39,994 nucleotides of DNA from Sphaerospermopsis sp. SIO1G1 (GTDB taxonomy: Bacteria; Cyanobacteriota; Cyanobacteriia; Cyanobacteriales; Nostocaceae). Shown here piece by piece: positions 1-7,979 of the stretch. The first letter of the stretch is position 1, and every line of letters begins with the position of its first letter. A model generated the notes under the pieces. It did not search any database. It saw only the letters and a program-made list of their open reading frames with translations, and was not told the origin of the DNA. The stretch spans positions 109,625 to 149,618 of the forward strand of contig JAAHFX010000014.1 of NCBI GenBank assembly GCA_010672785.1. Reading direction: 5' to 3'. Made by a program: the position numbers and the translations under genes.

Positions 1-126
1 GAATTACGAATTACGAATTACGAATTACGAATTACGAATTACGAATTACGAATTACGAATTACGAATTACGAATTACGAATTACGAATTACGAATTACGA
101 ATTACGAATTACGAATTACGAATTAC
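1..126. repeat. Heptamer tandem repeat, 18 x GAATTAC
   Basis: Eighteen uninterrupted, identical copies of the 7-bp unit GAATTAC; the array runs off the left edge, so the true copy number is unknown. Short 7-bp tandem repeats are a known feature of heterocystous cyanobacterial genomes. The same unit reappears at 7980-7993, at the 3' end of the topoisomerase A gene. It is not a CRISPR: there are no spacers. Confidence 0.97.
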
Positions 127-184
127 GTAAGCGTTGCTCTCCTGAAGGGAGCATTACGTAAGCTATCCCAACAGGAGCATTACA
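127..184. repeat. Mosaic hairpin repeat next to the GAATTAC array
   Basis: Immediately after the array lies a GTAAGCG...GGGAGCATTACG module. It contains a short stem (GCTCTCC / GGGAGC with one bulge and a TGAA loop), then a second GGAGCATTAC copy. A longer version of the same module occurs at 7898-7985, also next to GAATTAC units, so the hairpin module and the heptamer appear to travel together. Confidence 0.7.
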
Positions 185-258
185 TTTATTGTCCAAGGGC
201 TGCAACCCCTATATAAACTTTTCATGAAATCACTCTAAGGACGGCATTAAGGCTTTTG

Positions 259-267
259 TGTTATAAT
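259..267 (+). promoter_or_regulatory. Candidate extended -10 promoter of gyrB
   Basis: TG-T-TATAAT is a perfect consensus -10 with the upstream TG extension, 64 bp before the gyrB start codon. No good -35 box is seen at the normal distance, which is compatible with extended -10 promoters. Placement is inferred from sequence only. Confidence 0.5.
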
Positions 268-331
268 CTTGGGGTGATTTTAACTTTTATAGCCATTTGG
301 TTATTTTGCCCCAGATATCAGGAGAATTTTT

Positions 332-3300
332 ATGACGAGCAGTTACAGCGCCGATCAGATTCAAGTTCTGGAAGGTCTGGAAGCCGTCCGTAAACGTCCA
401 GGAATGTACATTGGTACTACTGGACCACGAGGACTTCACCATTTAGTGTACGAAGTAGTAGATAATTCAGTTGATGAGGCTTTAGCTGGTCATTGTACCC
501 ACATTGAGATAGATATTAATGCTGATGGTTCTTGCTCAGTTACAGATGATGGTCGGGGTATTCCTACGGATATTCACCCTAAAACTGGTAAATCAGCATT
601 GGAAACAGTATTAACTGTTCTCCATGCAGGAGGTAAGTTTGGTGGTGGTGGATACAAAGTATCTGGTGGTTTACACGGGGTTGGTATCTCCGTGGTTAAT
701 GCCCTTTCAGAATTTGTAGAAGTTACAGTTTGGCGAGATAAAAAAATTCACAACCAAAGATATGAGAGGGGTTTTCCGGTTACAGATTTGCAAGTAACTG
801 CTGATAAAGTCACTAGGACAGGTACTTCTATTACTTTTAAACCAGACACTCAAATTTTTAGCAATGGTATTGAATTCGACTACATCACTTTAGCCGGTCG
901 TTTACGAGAATTGGCTTATCTGAATGCAGGTGTAAAAATTACCTTTACAGATAATCGCTTAGAAATCATCAAAAGTGATACACCAAAAGTAGAAACCTAC
1001 GAATACAGGGGTGGGATTAAAGAATATATCGCCTACATTAATAGAGAAAAACAGCCTTTGCATGAGGAAATTATTTATGTGCAAGGGGAACGCAATAATG
1101 TTCAAGTTGAAGTTTCTCTGCAATGGTGTACAGATGCTTATACTGATAATGTACTAGGTTTTGCTAATAATATTCGTACCATTGATGGTGGTACTCATTT
1201 AGAAGGTTTAAAGGCAGTTCTAACTAGAACATTAAATGCGATCGCTCGTAAACGGAACAAGATTAAAGAGAATGAATCTAACCTCAGTGGGGAACACGTT
1301 AGGGAAGGTTTAACAGCAGTTATTTCCGTAAAAGTTCCTGAACCAGAATTTGAAGGACAAACCAAAACTAAACTTGGTAATACAGAAGTTCGCGGTATCG
1401 TTGATTCTTTGGTAGGGGAAGTTCTCACGGAATATTTAGAATTTCATCCCAACGTCGCTGATTCCATATTAGATAAAGCAATTCAAGCCTTTAAAGCCGC
1501 TGAAGCAGCCCGTCATGCGCGGGAGTTGGTGAGAAGAAAATCTGTATTAGAATCATCTCCTTTACCTGGTAAATTAGCTGATTGTAGCTCTCGTGATCCT
1601 GCTGAATCAGAAATATTCATAGTTGAGGGTGATTCAGCGGGTGGTAGTGCCAAGCAAGGACGCGATCGCCGTACCCAAGCAATTCTACCTCTGCGGGGTA
1701 AGATTTTAAACATTGAAAAAACAGACGACGCGAAAATCTATAAAAACAACGAAGTTCAATCCTTAATTACAGCACTGGGTTTAGGTGTGAAAGGGGAAGA
1801 ATTTGACACTTCTCAACTACGTTATCACCGCATCGTGATTATGAGTGTAGCTGGTGATGAACCTACATTGGTGATGAACAACTCAGGTGAAACTGAATTT
1901 GTGCAAATTGGTAAGTTCATTGACGACTGCACAGAAGGAAGACGCAACGTTAAAGAATACCAAGTAGTCTGTTTTGACCAAAAAACCCATGCTACCCGCT
2001 TCCGTCCCCTCAAAGCTGTCATTCGTCACGGCCATGAAGAACCAATGTACAGGTTAACTACCCGTTACAATCGTTCCGTAAAAGTCACATCCTCCCACAG
2101 CGTGTTTGTTTGGGAAAATGGGCAGGTAATTCTCAAAAAAGGTAACGAAGTTAAACCAGGAGATATATTAGTAGCCAGTCGTCGTCTTCCTCGTCCTAAC
2201 AATAGTCCCACCCGCATTGACTTATTAACAACTTTCCACCAAGCAGAATTAACCAAATCACTGTATGTTCAAGGTGAAGATGTCCGTAAAATTGCCCGTC
2301 AGCGAGTCTTAGCCAAAGTTGAACGTCCAGATTTATGGAATGAACCCAGAGTGGTGCTAGACTCAACAGCATGGCAACAACTGATCAGCACCCGTCAACA
2401 AGCAAAAGTCAGTCAGAAAAAAGTCGCCACTGCTTGTGGAGTCAAACAACCAATTACTATTAGTCACTGGGAACGAGGAATTAATCGCCCCATTTTATCT
2501 CAATTCCTCAACTACCTGGAAGCAATTGGCTGGAATGACAGCATTGTTTATGAGCAACTCCCTGCCAAAATAGACGCATTACTGAACCAAGACGACAGTA
2601 GTAAAAATGCTAAATGGCGAGAAGTAAGTAACTATAAACCCTTAGATGAGTTTACATCTTTAGAAATTGCCTGTTTAGGTGAAGATGTACAGCTTGTTCC
2701 CCAAGCACACAGTAACAAAGCTTTTAGTCGTTATTTACCCATCACCCGTGAATTAATGTGGTTCTTGGGTTGGTATGTAGCAGAAGGAACTCTAAGTCAA
2801 CATCAAGTAAGTTTGAATTTAGGGAAAAAAGATGAAAGATTTATCCCTGAACTCACAGCAGTAATTAAATCAGTCTTCGGGGAAACACCTAGAATATATC
2901 CTGATCCTGATAGTGATGGTATCAAACTCTATTTCCACAGCGTAGCTGCGGCCAGATTAATTCAGGCTTATGGTTTAGCAAAACCAGCACACCAGAAGAA
3001 ATTACCTGATTTAGTTTTTAGCCTCCCTGAAGATTTACAGATGGCTTTTGTGGAAAGTTATTTCTTGGGTGATGGAACTACAGCCGGTCTGCATTTATCC
3101 TTTACCACCAATTCTGTTGAACTCAAGGAAGGATTACTTTATCTGTTGGGGCAAATGGGTATAATTGCTGCTCACAGTCAACATCAGCCAGCAACTAAAT
3201 CTAATGCAGCGATTCAAACTCGCCATCCTTATTACAGCATCAGAATTTGCGGGAAAGAACAGATTTCCAGATGTCGGCAAATTTGGCAGCGTCATGGTAA

Positions 3301-3922
3301 TGCCCATAAACTAGAAGCATTGTTAGCTAGTCCCACTCATAAAGCTCAAGATTTTGTCCATATCAGTGATGATTTGATGGGTTTACGAGTAATTCTGGCT
3401 GAGGAAATAGAACCAGTTGGTGACTATGTTTATGATTTCTCTGTAGAAGATGATGAAAACTTCGTCTGTGGAACTGGTGGGTTATGCGCTCATAATACTG
3501 ATGCTGACGTAGATGGCGCACATATCAGAACTTTGTTATTAACATTTTTCTACCGTTACCAAAGGTCACTAATTGAACAAGGTTTCATCTATATTGCTTG
3601 TCCGCCACTGTATAAAGTAGAACGGGGTAAAAATTACCAATATTGCTACAGTGATCGGGAATTGCAACAACATATTGCCACTTTACCAACTAACGCCAAT
3701 TATACAATTCAGCGATTCAAAGGTTTAGGGGAAATGATGCCTGAACAACTGTGGGTAACTACCATGAACCCAGAAACTCGTACCTTGAAGCAAGTAGAAA
3801 TAGAAGATGCTGCTGAAGCAGATCGGATATTCACTATTTTGATGGGCGATCGCGTTGCACCCAGAAGAGAATTTATCGAAACCCACGGTTCTCAACTTGA
3901 TCTAACTGATTTAGACATTTAA
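332..3922 (+). CDS. gyrB: DNA gyrase subunit B precursor, interrupted by an intein
   Basis: ATPase subunit of type IIA topoisomerase, which with GyrA introduces negative supercoils using ATP. The N-terminal GHKL ATPase motifs are clear: RKRPGMYIG, EVVDNSVDEA (Mg/ATP Asn), DDGRGIP and GLHGVG. The TOPRIM glutamate lies in VEGDSAGGSAKQ (Glu432) and the C-terminal end has the usual QRFKGLGEM segment. The precursor has 1196 residues. Removing the 551-residue intein (505-1055) leaves 645 residues, the normal short-GyrB length. The intein sits directly before the TDADVDG metal-binding motif, so the unspliced protein should be inactive. The ATG at 332 is preceded by CAGGAGAA, a fair ribosome binding site. 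No partner gene is co-transcribed; a long non-coding stretch follows. Confidence 0.98.
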   Translation: MTSSYSADQIQVLEGLEAVRKRPGMYIGTTGPRGLHHLVYEVVDNSVDEALAGHCTHIEIDINADGSCSVTDDGRGIPTDIHPKTGKSALETVLTVLHAGGKFGGGGYKVSGGLHGVGISVVNALSEFVEVTVWRDKKIHNQRYERGFPVTDLQVTADKVTRTGTSITFKPDTQIFSNGIEFDYITLAGRLRELAYLNAGVKITFTDNRLEIIKSDTPKVETYEYRGGIKEYIAYINREKQPLHEEIIYVQGERNNVQVEVSLQWCTDAYTDNVLGFANNIRTIDGGTHLEGLKAVLTRTLNAIARKRNKIKENESNLSGEHVREGLTAVISVKVPEPEFEGQTKTKLGNTEVRGIVDSLVGEVLTEYLEFHPNVADSILDKAIQAFKAAEAARHARELVRRKSVLESSPLPGKLADCSSRDPAESEIFIVEGDSAGGSAKQGRDRRTQAILPLRGKILNIEKTDDAKIYKNNEVQSLITALGLGVKGEEFDTSQLRYHRIVIMSVAGDEPTLVMNNSGETEFVQIGKFIDDCTEGRRNVKEYQVVCFDQKTHATRFRPLKAVIRHGHEEPMYRLTTRYNRSVKVTSSHSVFVWENGQVILKKGNEVKPGDILVASRRLPRPNNSPTRIDLLTTFHQAELTKSLYVQGEDVRKIARQRVLAKVERPDLWNEPRVVLDSTAWQQLISTRQQAKVSQKKVATACGVKQPITISHWERGINRPILSQFLNYLEAIGWNDSIVYEQLPAKIDALLNQDDSSKNAKWREVSNYKPLDEFTSLEIACLGEDVQLVPQAHSNKAFSRYLPITRELMWFLGWYVAEGTLSQHQVSLNLGKKDERFIPELTAVIKSVFGETPRIYPDPDSDGIKLYFHSVAAARLIQAYGLAKPAHQKKLPDLVFSLPEDLQMAFVESYFLGDGTTAGLHLSFTTNSVELKEGLLYLLGQMGIIAAHSQHQPATKSNAAIQTRHPYYSIRICGKEQISRCRQIWQRHGNAHKLEALLASPTHKAQDFVHISDDLMGLRVILAEEIEPVGDYVYDFSVEDDENFVCGTGGLCAHNTDADVDGAHIRTLLLTFFYRYQRSLIEQGFIYIACPPLYKVERGKNYQYCYSDRELQQHIATLPTNANYTIQRFKGLGEMMPEQLWVTTMNPETRTLKQVEIEDAAEADRIFTILMGDRVAPRREFIETHGSQLDLTDLDI
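1844..3496 (+). other. GyrB intein with LAGLIDADG endonuclease and HTH-like insert
   Basis: In-frame protein intron, precursor residues 505-1055 (551 aa). It starts with Ser (SVAGDE) and ends CAHN, with Thr as the first C-extein residue, so splicing would use Ser1, terminal His-Asn and Thr+1. Block B is TSSHSVF (His589); blocks F and G are VYDFSVEDDENFVCG and GLCAHN. Two dodecapeptide motifs, FLGWYVAEG (811-819) and FVESYFLGDG (906-915), indicate a LAGLIDADG homing endonuclease with both acidic residues kept. Between block B and the first endonuclease motif lies an extra segment of about 200 residues; its part 685-730 (ISTRQQAKVSQ, then HWERGINRP) resembles an XRE-type helix-turn-helix. The insertion point, before the TOPRIM TDADVDG, differs from the Synechocystis GyrB intein site as I remember it (before SAGG). 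Confidence 0.93.
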
Positions 3923-5320
3923 AATTTTTCTTAACCAGAATAAATGTACAACCTATTTAGTTAGATAAAAAGGATAATCAAGATTAGTAGCAACAGTCAA
4001 AGATATTAAACAGGTATGATTAAATGAGAAGTTTGTTAAACTGAATCATCAACCGAAAAGGTTTTACATAATATAATCAGTGTAAGCAAGAAAATCATGA
4101 GTAATGATTGACAGACTACACCTGCTTTACTTCCTGTTAATATAATTAGAAAATGAGCTTAATCTTGATTATCTTCTCTAATAAAATAAACTAGTAACTT
4201 TTTATACGCAGTATAAGTATAAAAGCTGAGGAAAGTCCAGATATAAGAGAAAAGAACACAAATAAATTATCAGTATAAAATTATTCAGATCACAAACATA
4301 GCAATATTTGCTAATATCTTCAAATACCTTTATGGTAAAAATATTATATTGACTGTCTTCAATGTAGTTTTTTCATCAGCAAGTCAGTAGTTAAGCATAA
4401 CCAATGACAAATTATTTATCGAAGGACTAAAATAGCGTTGTATACAATAAGAACAGTTTGTCAAGTTGCATAGGGTGGAAATCTTCGCAGTGCGCTAATG
4501 TTTTAATAAGGTCGAATAGAATTGGCAATCAATTCATCTATTAATCGGCTAACTTCGTCAAAACCTAAACTCCTAGTTCGGGTAATTGGCATAGCATATG
4601 AAAAGCTTATGTCCAGAAAATAAGATCCATTAAGGTTGCACTATGATTGTATGAACCCAGAGACATACCTAGTTTTTCCATCTCAAATCAAAAATTTACG
4701 AAGGAAGACTAGATATGGGTGCATTAAGACAGCAAACTTGAATGGGACTCCCATTTTCTGTCGCTATGGAAAAAATGTTAAATCTCAAATCTTCCAGGGG
4801 CAAATCTGTCTATCTTTCAATCTAAAGGTAAAGCAACTGCCAAACCCAAAATTGGTAGATAAGATTTAATGTTTTGCCTAGAGGTTTTAATGTCATTTTG
4901 ATAATAGTTACTGTATCTGGATTCAGTGAATTGGTGACTAAAACACAAAAAGAGTACAATTTCTGTGAAACAGGCTACAATCGGAAAAGTCTTAACAGGT
5001 AAACAAGCCAGCAGACATATCCTTATATGTCCAGGGTAGCTAATTACCTGATAATACCGAATCTGATTGTGTTTTTAATCAATCAGAAATTGTCTTAAAC
5101 AGTAACAGCGAAAAATTTTACTTTCTCAACAGCGAATACCCATAGGAAAGCTAAATTAGAAAGTAGAAAATATCTGCAAAAAAAAATGTAGAAGCTGAAA
5201 AAATCTGAATTAATATAGGTGAATTAACCAACAGCCTATATTTGGTGAAAATAGCTCAATCACAAGAGCATTAACCACATCTTGAGTAATTGATTCTGCA
5301 AGGAGCATGAGGAACGCGGC
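3923..5320. other. 1.4-kb AT-rich non-coding stretch before sigA
   Basis: No convincing gene. The longest open frame (4636-4869) has no ribosome binding site, no family resemblance and unusual composition. A perfect hairpin, GACATAT-CCTT-ATATGTC, lies at 5014-5031. Principal sigma factor genes of cyanobacteria can have long multi-promoter leaders, so part of this stretch may be the sigA control region (inference). Nothing looks like a tRNA or known small RNA. Confidence 0.5.
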
Positions 5321-6493
5321 ATGAACCAGGCTAACAACGTACTCGATAATATTTATCGGCCTGACCTAGAAATGATAAATCCGCCTGATATCGAAGAAGA
5401 ACTCTTATTAATCGAGGACGAAGAGGATTTAATACTTACCGATGATGGCGAAATTGATGATTTTTTAGAGCCTCAGACTGATGAGGACGACGCAAAGTCT
5501 GGAAAAGCCGCTAAATCGCGTCGTCGGACACAAAGCAAGAAGAAGCACTATACAGAAGATTCAATTCGTCTCTATTTACAAGAAATCGGTCGGATTCGAT
5601 TGTTACGGGCTGATGAAGAAATTGAACTAGCTCGGAAAATTGCTGAATTACTCCAGCTAGAACGAGTCTATGAAGACTTGTATGAAAAATTAGACCGTGA
5701 ACCGGAAATGAAAGAATGGGCAGCAGCGGTAGAACTGCCATTACCTACTTTCCGTTATCGTCTCCACATTGGCCGTAGGGCTAAAGACAAAATGGTGCAA
5801 TCCAATTTGCGTCTTGTGGTTTCGATTGCCAAAAAATATATGAACCGTGGCTTATCCTTCCAAGACCTAATCCAAGAAGGTAGTCTTGGCCTGATCCGCG
5901 CAGCCGAAAAATTTGACCACGAAAAAGGTTATAAGTTTTCCACATACGCAACGTGGTGGATTCGCCAAGCTATCACAAGAGCAATCGCTGATCAATCTCG
6001 TACTATCCGTCTACCTGTTCACCTCTACGAAACAATATCACGAATTAAGAAAACCACCAAACTTTTGTCTCAGGAAATGGGTCGTAAACCCACCGAGGAA
6101 GAGATCGCAACTCGGATGGAAATGACCATTGAGAAGCTACGTTTTATTGCTAAATCTGCCCAATTACCAATTTCTCTGGAAACACCTATTGGTAAAGAAG
6201 AGGATTCCCGGTTAGGAGATTTTATTGAATCTGACGGAGAAACACCAGAAGATCAAGTTTCTAAAAATTTACTACGAGAAGACCTAGAAAAAGTTCTTGA
6301 TAGCCTGAGTCCGCGGGAAAGAGATGTCTTAAGACTACGCTATGGTTTGGATGACGGGCGGATGAAAACCTTAGAAGAAATTGGGCAAATTTTCAATGTC
6401 ACCCGTGAGAGAATTCGTCAAATAGAAGCTAAAGCACTGCGTAAATTGCGCCATCCTAATCGCAATAGTGTCCTCAAGGAATATATTCGATAA
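5321..6493 (+). CDS. sigA: Principal RNA polymerase sigma factor (group 1, RpoD/SigA)
   Basis: Directs RNA polymerase to housekeeping promoters. The 390-residue length is typical of cyanobacterial SigA, which has a short acidic N terminus (here 22-60, rich in Glu/Asp) followed by a basic stretch (RRRTQSKKKH) instead of the long region 1.1 of E. coli. Region 1.2 begins at about 80 (DSIRLYLQEIGR). Region 2 spans about 160-232 (SNLRLVVSIAKKYMNRG, then FSTYATWWIRQAITRAI). Region 3 spans about 235-310, and region 4.2 with its HTH is at about 350-376 (TLEEIGQIFNVTRERIRQIE). The start at 5321 follows AAGGAGCATGAGG; an ATG inside that string is out of frame. It stands alone, 1.4 kb downstream of gyrB, with repeats following. 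Confidence 0.97.
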   Translation: MNQANNVLDNIYRPDLEMINPPDIEEELLLIEDEEDLILTDDGEIDDFLEPQTDEDDAKSGKAAKSRRRTQSKKKHYTEDSIRLYLQEIGRIRLLRADEEIELARKIAELLQLERVYEDLYEKLDREPEMKEWAAAVELPLPTFRYRLHIGRRAKDKMVQSNLRLVVSIAKKYMNRGLSFQDLIQEGSLGLIRAAEKFDHEKGYKFSTYATWWIRQAITRAIADQSRTIRLPVHLYETISRIKKTTKLLSQEMGRKPTEEEIATRMEMTIEKLRFIAKSAQLPISLETPIGKEEDSRLGDFIESDGETPEDQVSKNLLREDLEKVLDSLSPRERDVLRLRYGLDDGRMKTLEEIGQIFNVTRERIRQIEAKALRKLRHPNRNSVLKEYIR

Positions 6494-6771
6494 TTGGGAA
6501 TTGGGAACTGGTGATTGGTGATTGGGAAATAATGCAAGATACAAAAGTCCATCAATTGAAACTTTTAACTTTTGAATTTTGACTTGATACCCTCACCACC
6601 ACCACTATATATAGGGTTGGCTGAAAAAGTCTTGTCGTAGAGGCCCAAAGGCAGGGCGCAGGGCGCAGGGCGCAGGGAGAGAACTGAAACACTACTTTTC
6701 AATCTCTCCAAATCAAAAAAGTGCAAGGTTTTCAACTACTGAATCCTCAAATATCTTGTATTTTTTAAATT
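6494..6771. repeat. Repeat-filled spacer downstream of sigA
   Basis: Three repeat types are packed here: TTGGGAA/TGGTGATTGG-type heptamers at 6494-6530; an AGGGTTGGCTGAAAAAGTCT end at 6613-6632 that resembles the right end of the element at 36363-36577; and four heptamers GCAGGGC/GCAGGGA at 6651-6678. No gene is visible. Confidence 0.7.
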
Positions 6772-6838
6772 TCAAAATACCTCAAATCCTATACCTGTAA
6801 AGGTTTTAGATGTATTCAACAAGCCATACCTATCCTTC

Positions 6839-6957
6839 TGATAACTGATAACTGATAACTGATAACTGATGACTGATGACTGATAACTGATAACTGATGA
6901 CTGATGACTGATAACTGATAACTGATAACTGATAACTGATAACTGATAACTGATGAC
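6839..6957. repeat. Heptamer tandem repeat, 17 x TGAT(A/G)AC
   Basis: Seventeen consecutive 7-bp units, all TGATAAC or TGATGAC. Other copies of the same family: five units at 32069-32103, degenerate ones near 7835-7860, and inverted ones at 36079-36114. The array ends two bases before the terminator of the minus-strand high-light gene. Confidence 0.95.
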
Positions 6958-6960
6958 TGA

Positions 6961-6997
6961 AAAAACCTGGTAGTTAATTACAACCACCAGGCTTTTT
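6961..6997 (-). terminator. Rho-independent terminator of the high-light gene
   Basis: Read on the minus strand, GCCTGGTGGTT pairs with AACTACCAGG (one mismatch, 6-base loop) and is followed by five T. It begins 34 bp after the stop codon of the gene at 7031-7210. The A-run on the other side makes it potentially bidirectional. Confidence 0.85.
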
Positions 6998-7030
6998 AAC
7001 TGGCAAAAAATTTTGGATTTTAAAATTTAC

Positions 7031-7210
7031 CTACATAATTCCCCAGAAGTGCAGGAAGCCTTGACCGGAAAACAACTCAATTAAAGTAGCTGCTAAAAAA
7101 CCAATCATTGCTAGACGACCATTCCAAATTTCTGCTTGAGGAGTGAAGCCCCAACGCCAAGCATTGCGGTCTTCTGGTGCGGAAGTGAAAGTTTTTGTTG
7201 CATTAGTCAT
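7031..7210 (-). CDS. High light-inducible protein (one-helix CAB-like)
   Basis: Small thylakoid protein of the Hlip/Scp family, which binds chlorophyll and carotenoid and protects photosystem assembly intermediates under excess light. The 59-residue product has the chlorophyll-binding motif AEIWNGRLAMIGF followed by a single hydrophobic helix (LAATLIELF) and a short lumenal end. An upstream ATG at 7228 would add six residues, but GGAG lies between the two ATGs, seven bases before the inner one, so the start at 7210 is preferred. It is monocistronic, with its own terminator. The N-terminal part before the CAB motif (about 25 residues) is unremarkable. The exact Hli subgroup cannot be assigned by eye. 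Confidence 0.93.
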   Translation of the reverse strand: MTNATKTFTSAPEDRNAWRWGFTPQAEIWNGRLAMIGFLAATLIELFSGQGFLHFWGIM

Positions 7211-7979
7211 GGTTAGCACTCCAAACAATATTTGTTTACTAATGTTTGTAGGAGTTTCGCACTGTACAAATTCACTATGGTGTGATTAAACCAGAATAAG
7301 TAATTTTAGGCTTTTGAACATTGATTCTTAATCAATAGCGATATGCTTCGCTATCAGTTAAAAATCGTCAAAAAAATCCTAAGAAAGCATGATACCCATA
7401 CTTAACACTTGGTTAATGCTGTCAATGCGTCAGTCCTATTTATTGTCTTATGTAAATTAATATAACAACTTTTTGCAAAAAAACCCACATTCTGAAAATA
7501 AAATTCAATCCTGAATAATTTTCAGGAAGAATTAAGGGGTGTAAAAAATTTACCCTAGAAATGTTATCAATAAATGAGATTTATTCCTAACAAATATTTG
7601 TATTTTTATTGAACTAAAATCCTGAAAACCCTTGCCAAGCAATGCTTTTATAAATAATTATTTTTTACTCCACACTTCTGCATAATGTGGGCTTAATACT
7701 TATATTCTATTTTAATTAACTTGTATTTATCATTACCAGCGTAAACAAAATTTGTTGAAAAAAGTATTTTTGTGATTAGTGATTGGTGACTGGTGAACAG
7801 TAAACAGTAAACAGTGAATAGGGACAAATAGTAACTGATAACTGGTGACTTGTGATTGGTGATTGGTGATTGGGAATCTGGATTGAATCAGTAATTATGT
7901 AAGCGTTGTTCCTCTGAAAGAGGCATTACGTTAGCGTAGCTCTCCCGATAGCGTAGCGTGGCGTTAGCCATAGGGAGCA
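7211..7979. other. Non-coding spacer with heptamer and hairpin repeats
   Basis: 7211-7770 is AT-rich with no gene seen; it includes the control region of the minus-strand high-light gene. 7773-7875 is a patchwork of GTGATTG/GTGACTG/AACAGTA heptamers. 7898-7979 is a palindromic repeat rich in GCGTAGC and GCGTTAGC, ending in GGGAGCATTACG. This repeat runs into the stop codon region of the next gene. Confidence 0.75.

Noticed and set aside
1..126. CRISPR array
   Set aside because: Units are 7 bp and contiguous, with no spacers and no cas genes nearby.
4636..4869. 77-codon open frame between gyrB and sigA
   Set aside because: No ribosome binding site, no family resemblance, odd composition and frame breaks in alternative readings; reported only as part of the gene-free stretch.
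5014..5031. Transcription terminator at the GACATAT/ATATGTC hairpin
   Set aside because: Stem is AT-rich and weak, and no T-run follows.
6772..6987. Open frame over the TGATRAC array
   Set aside because: It is only the translation of a heptamer array (a 7-residue period), not a protein gene.
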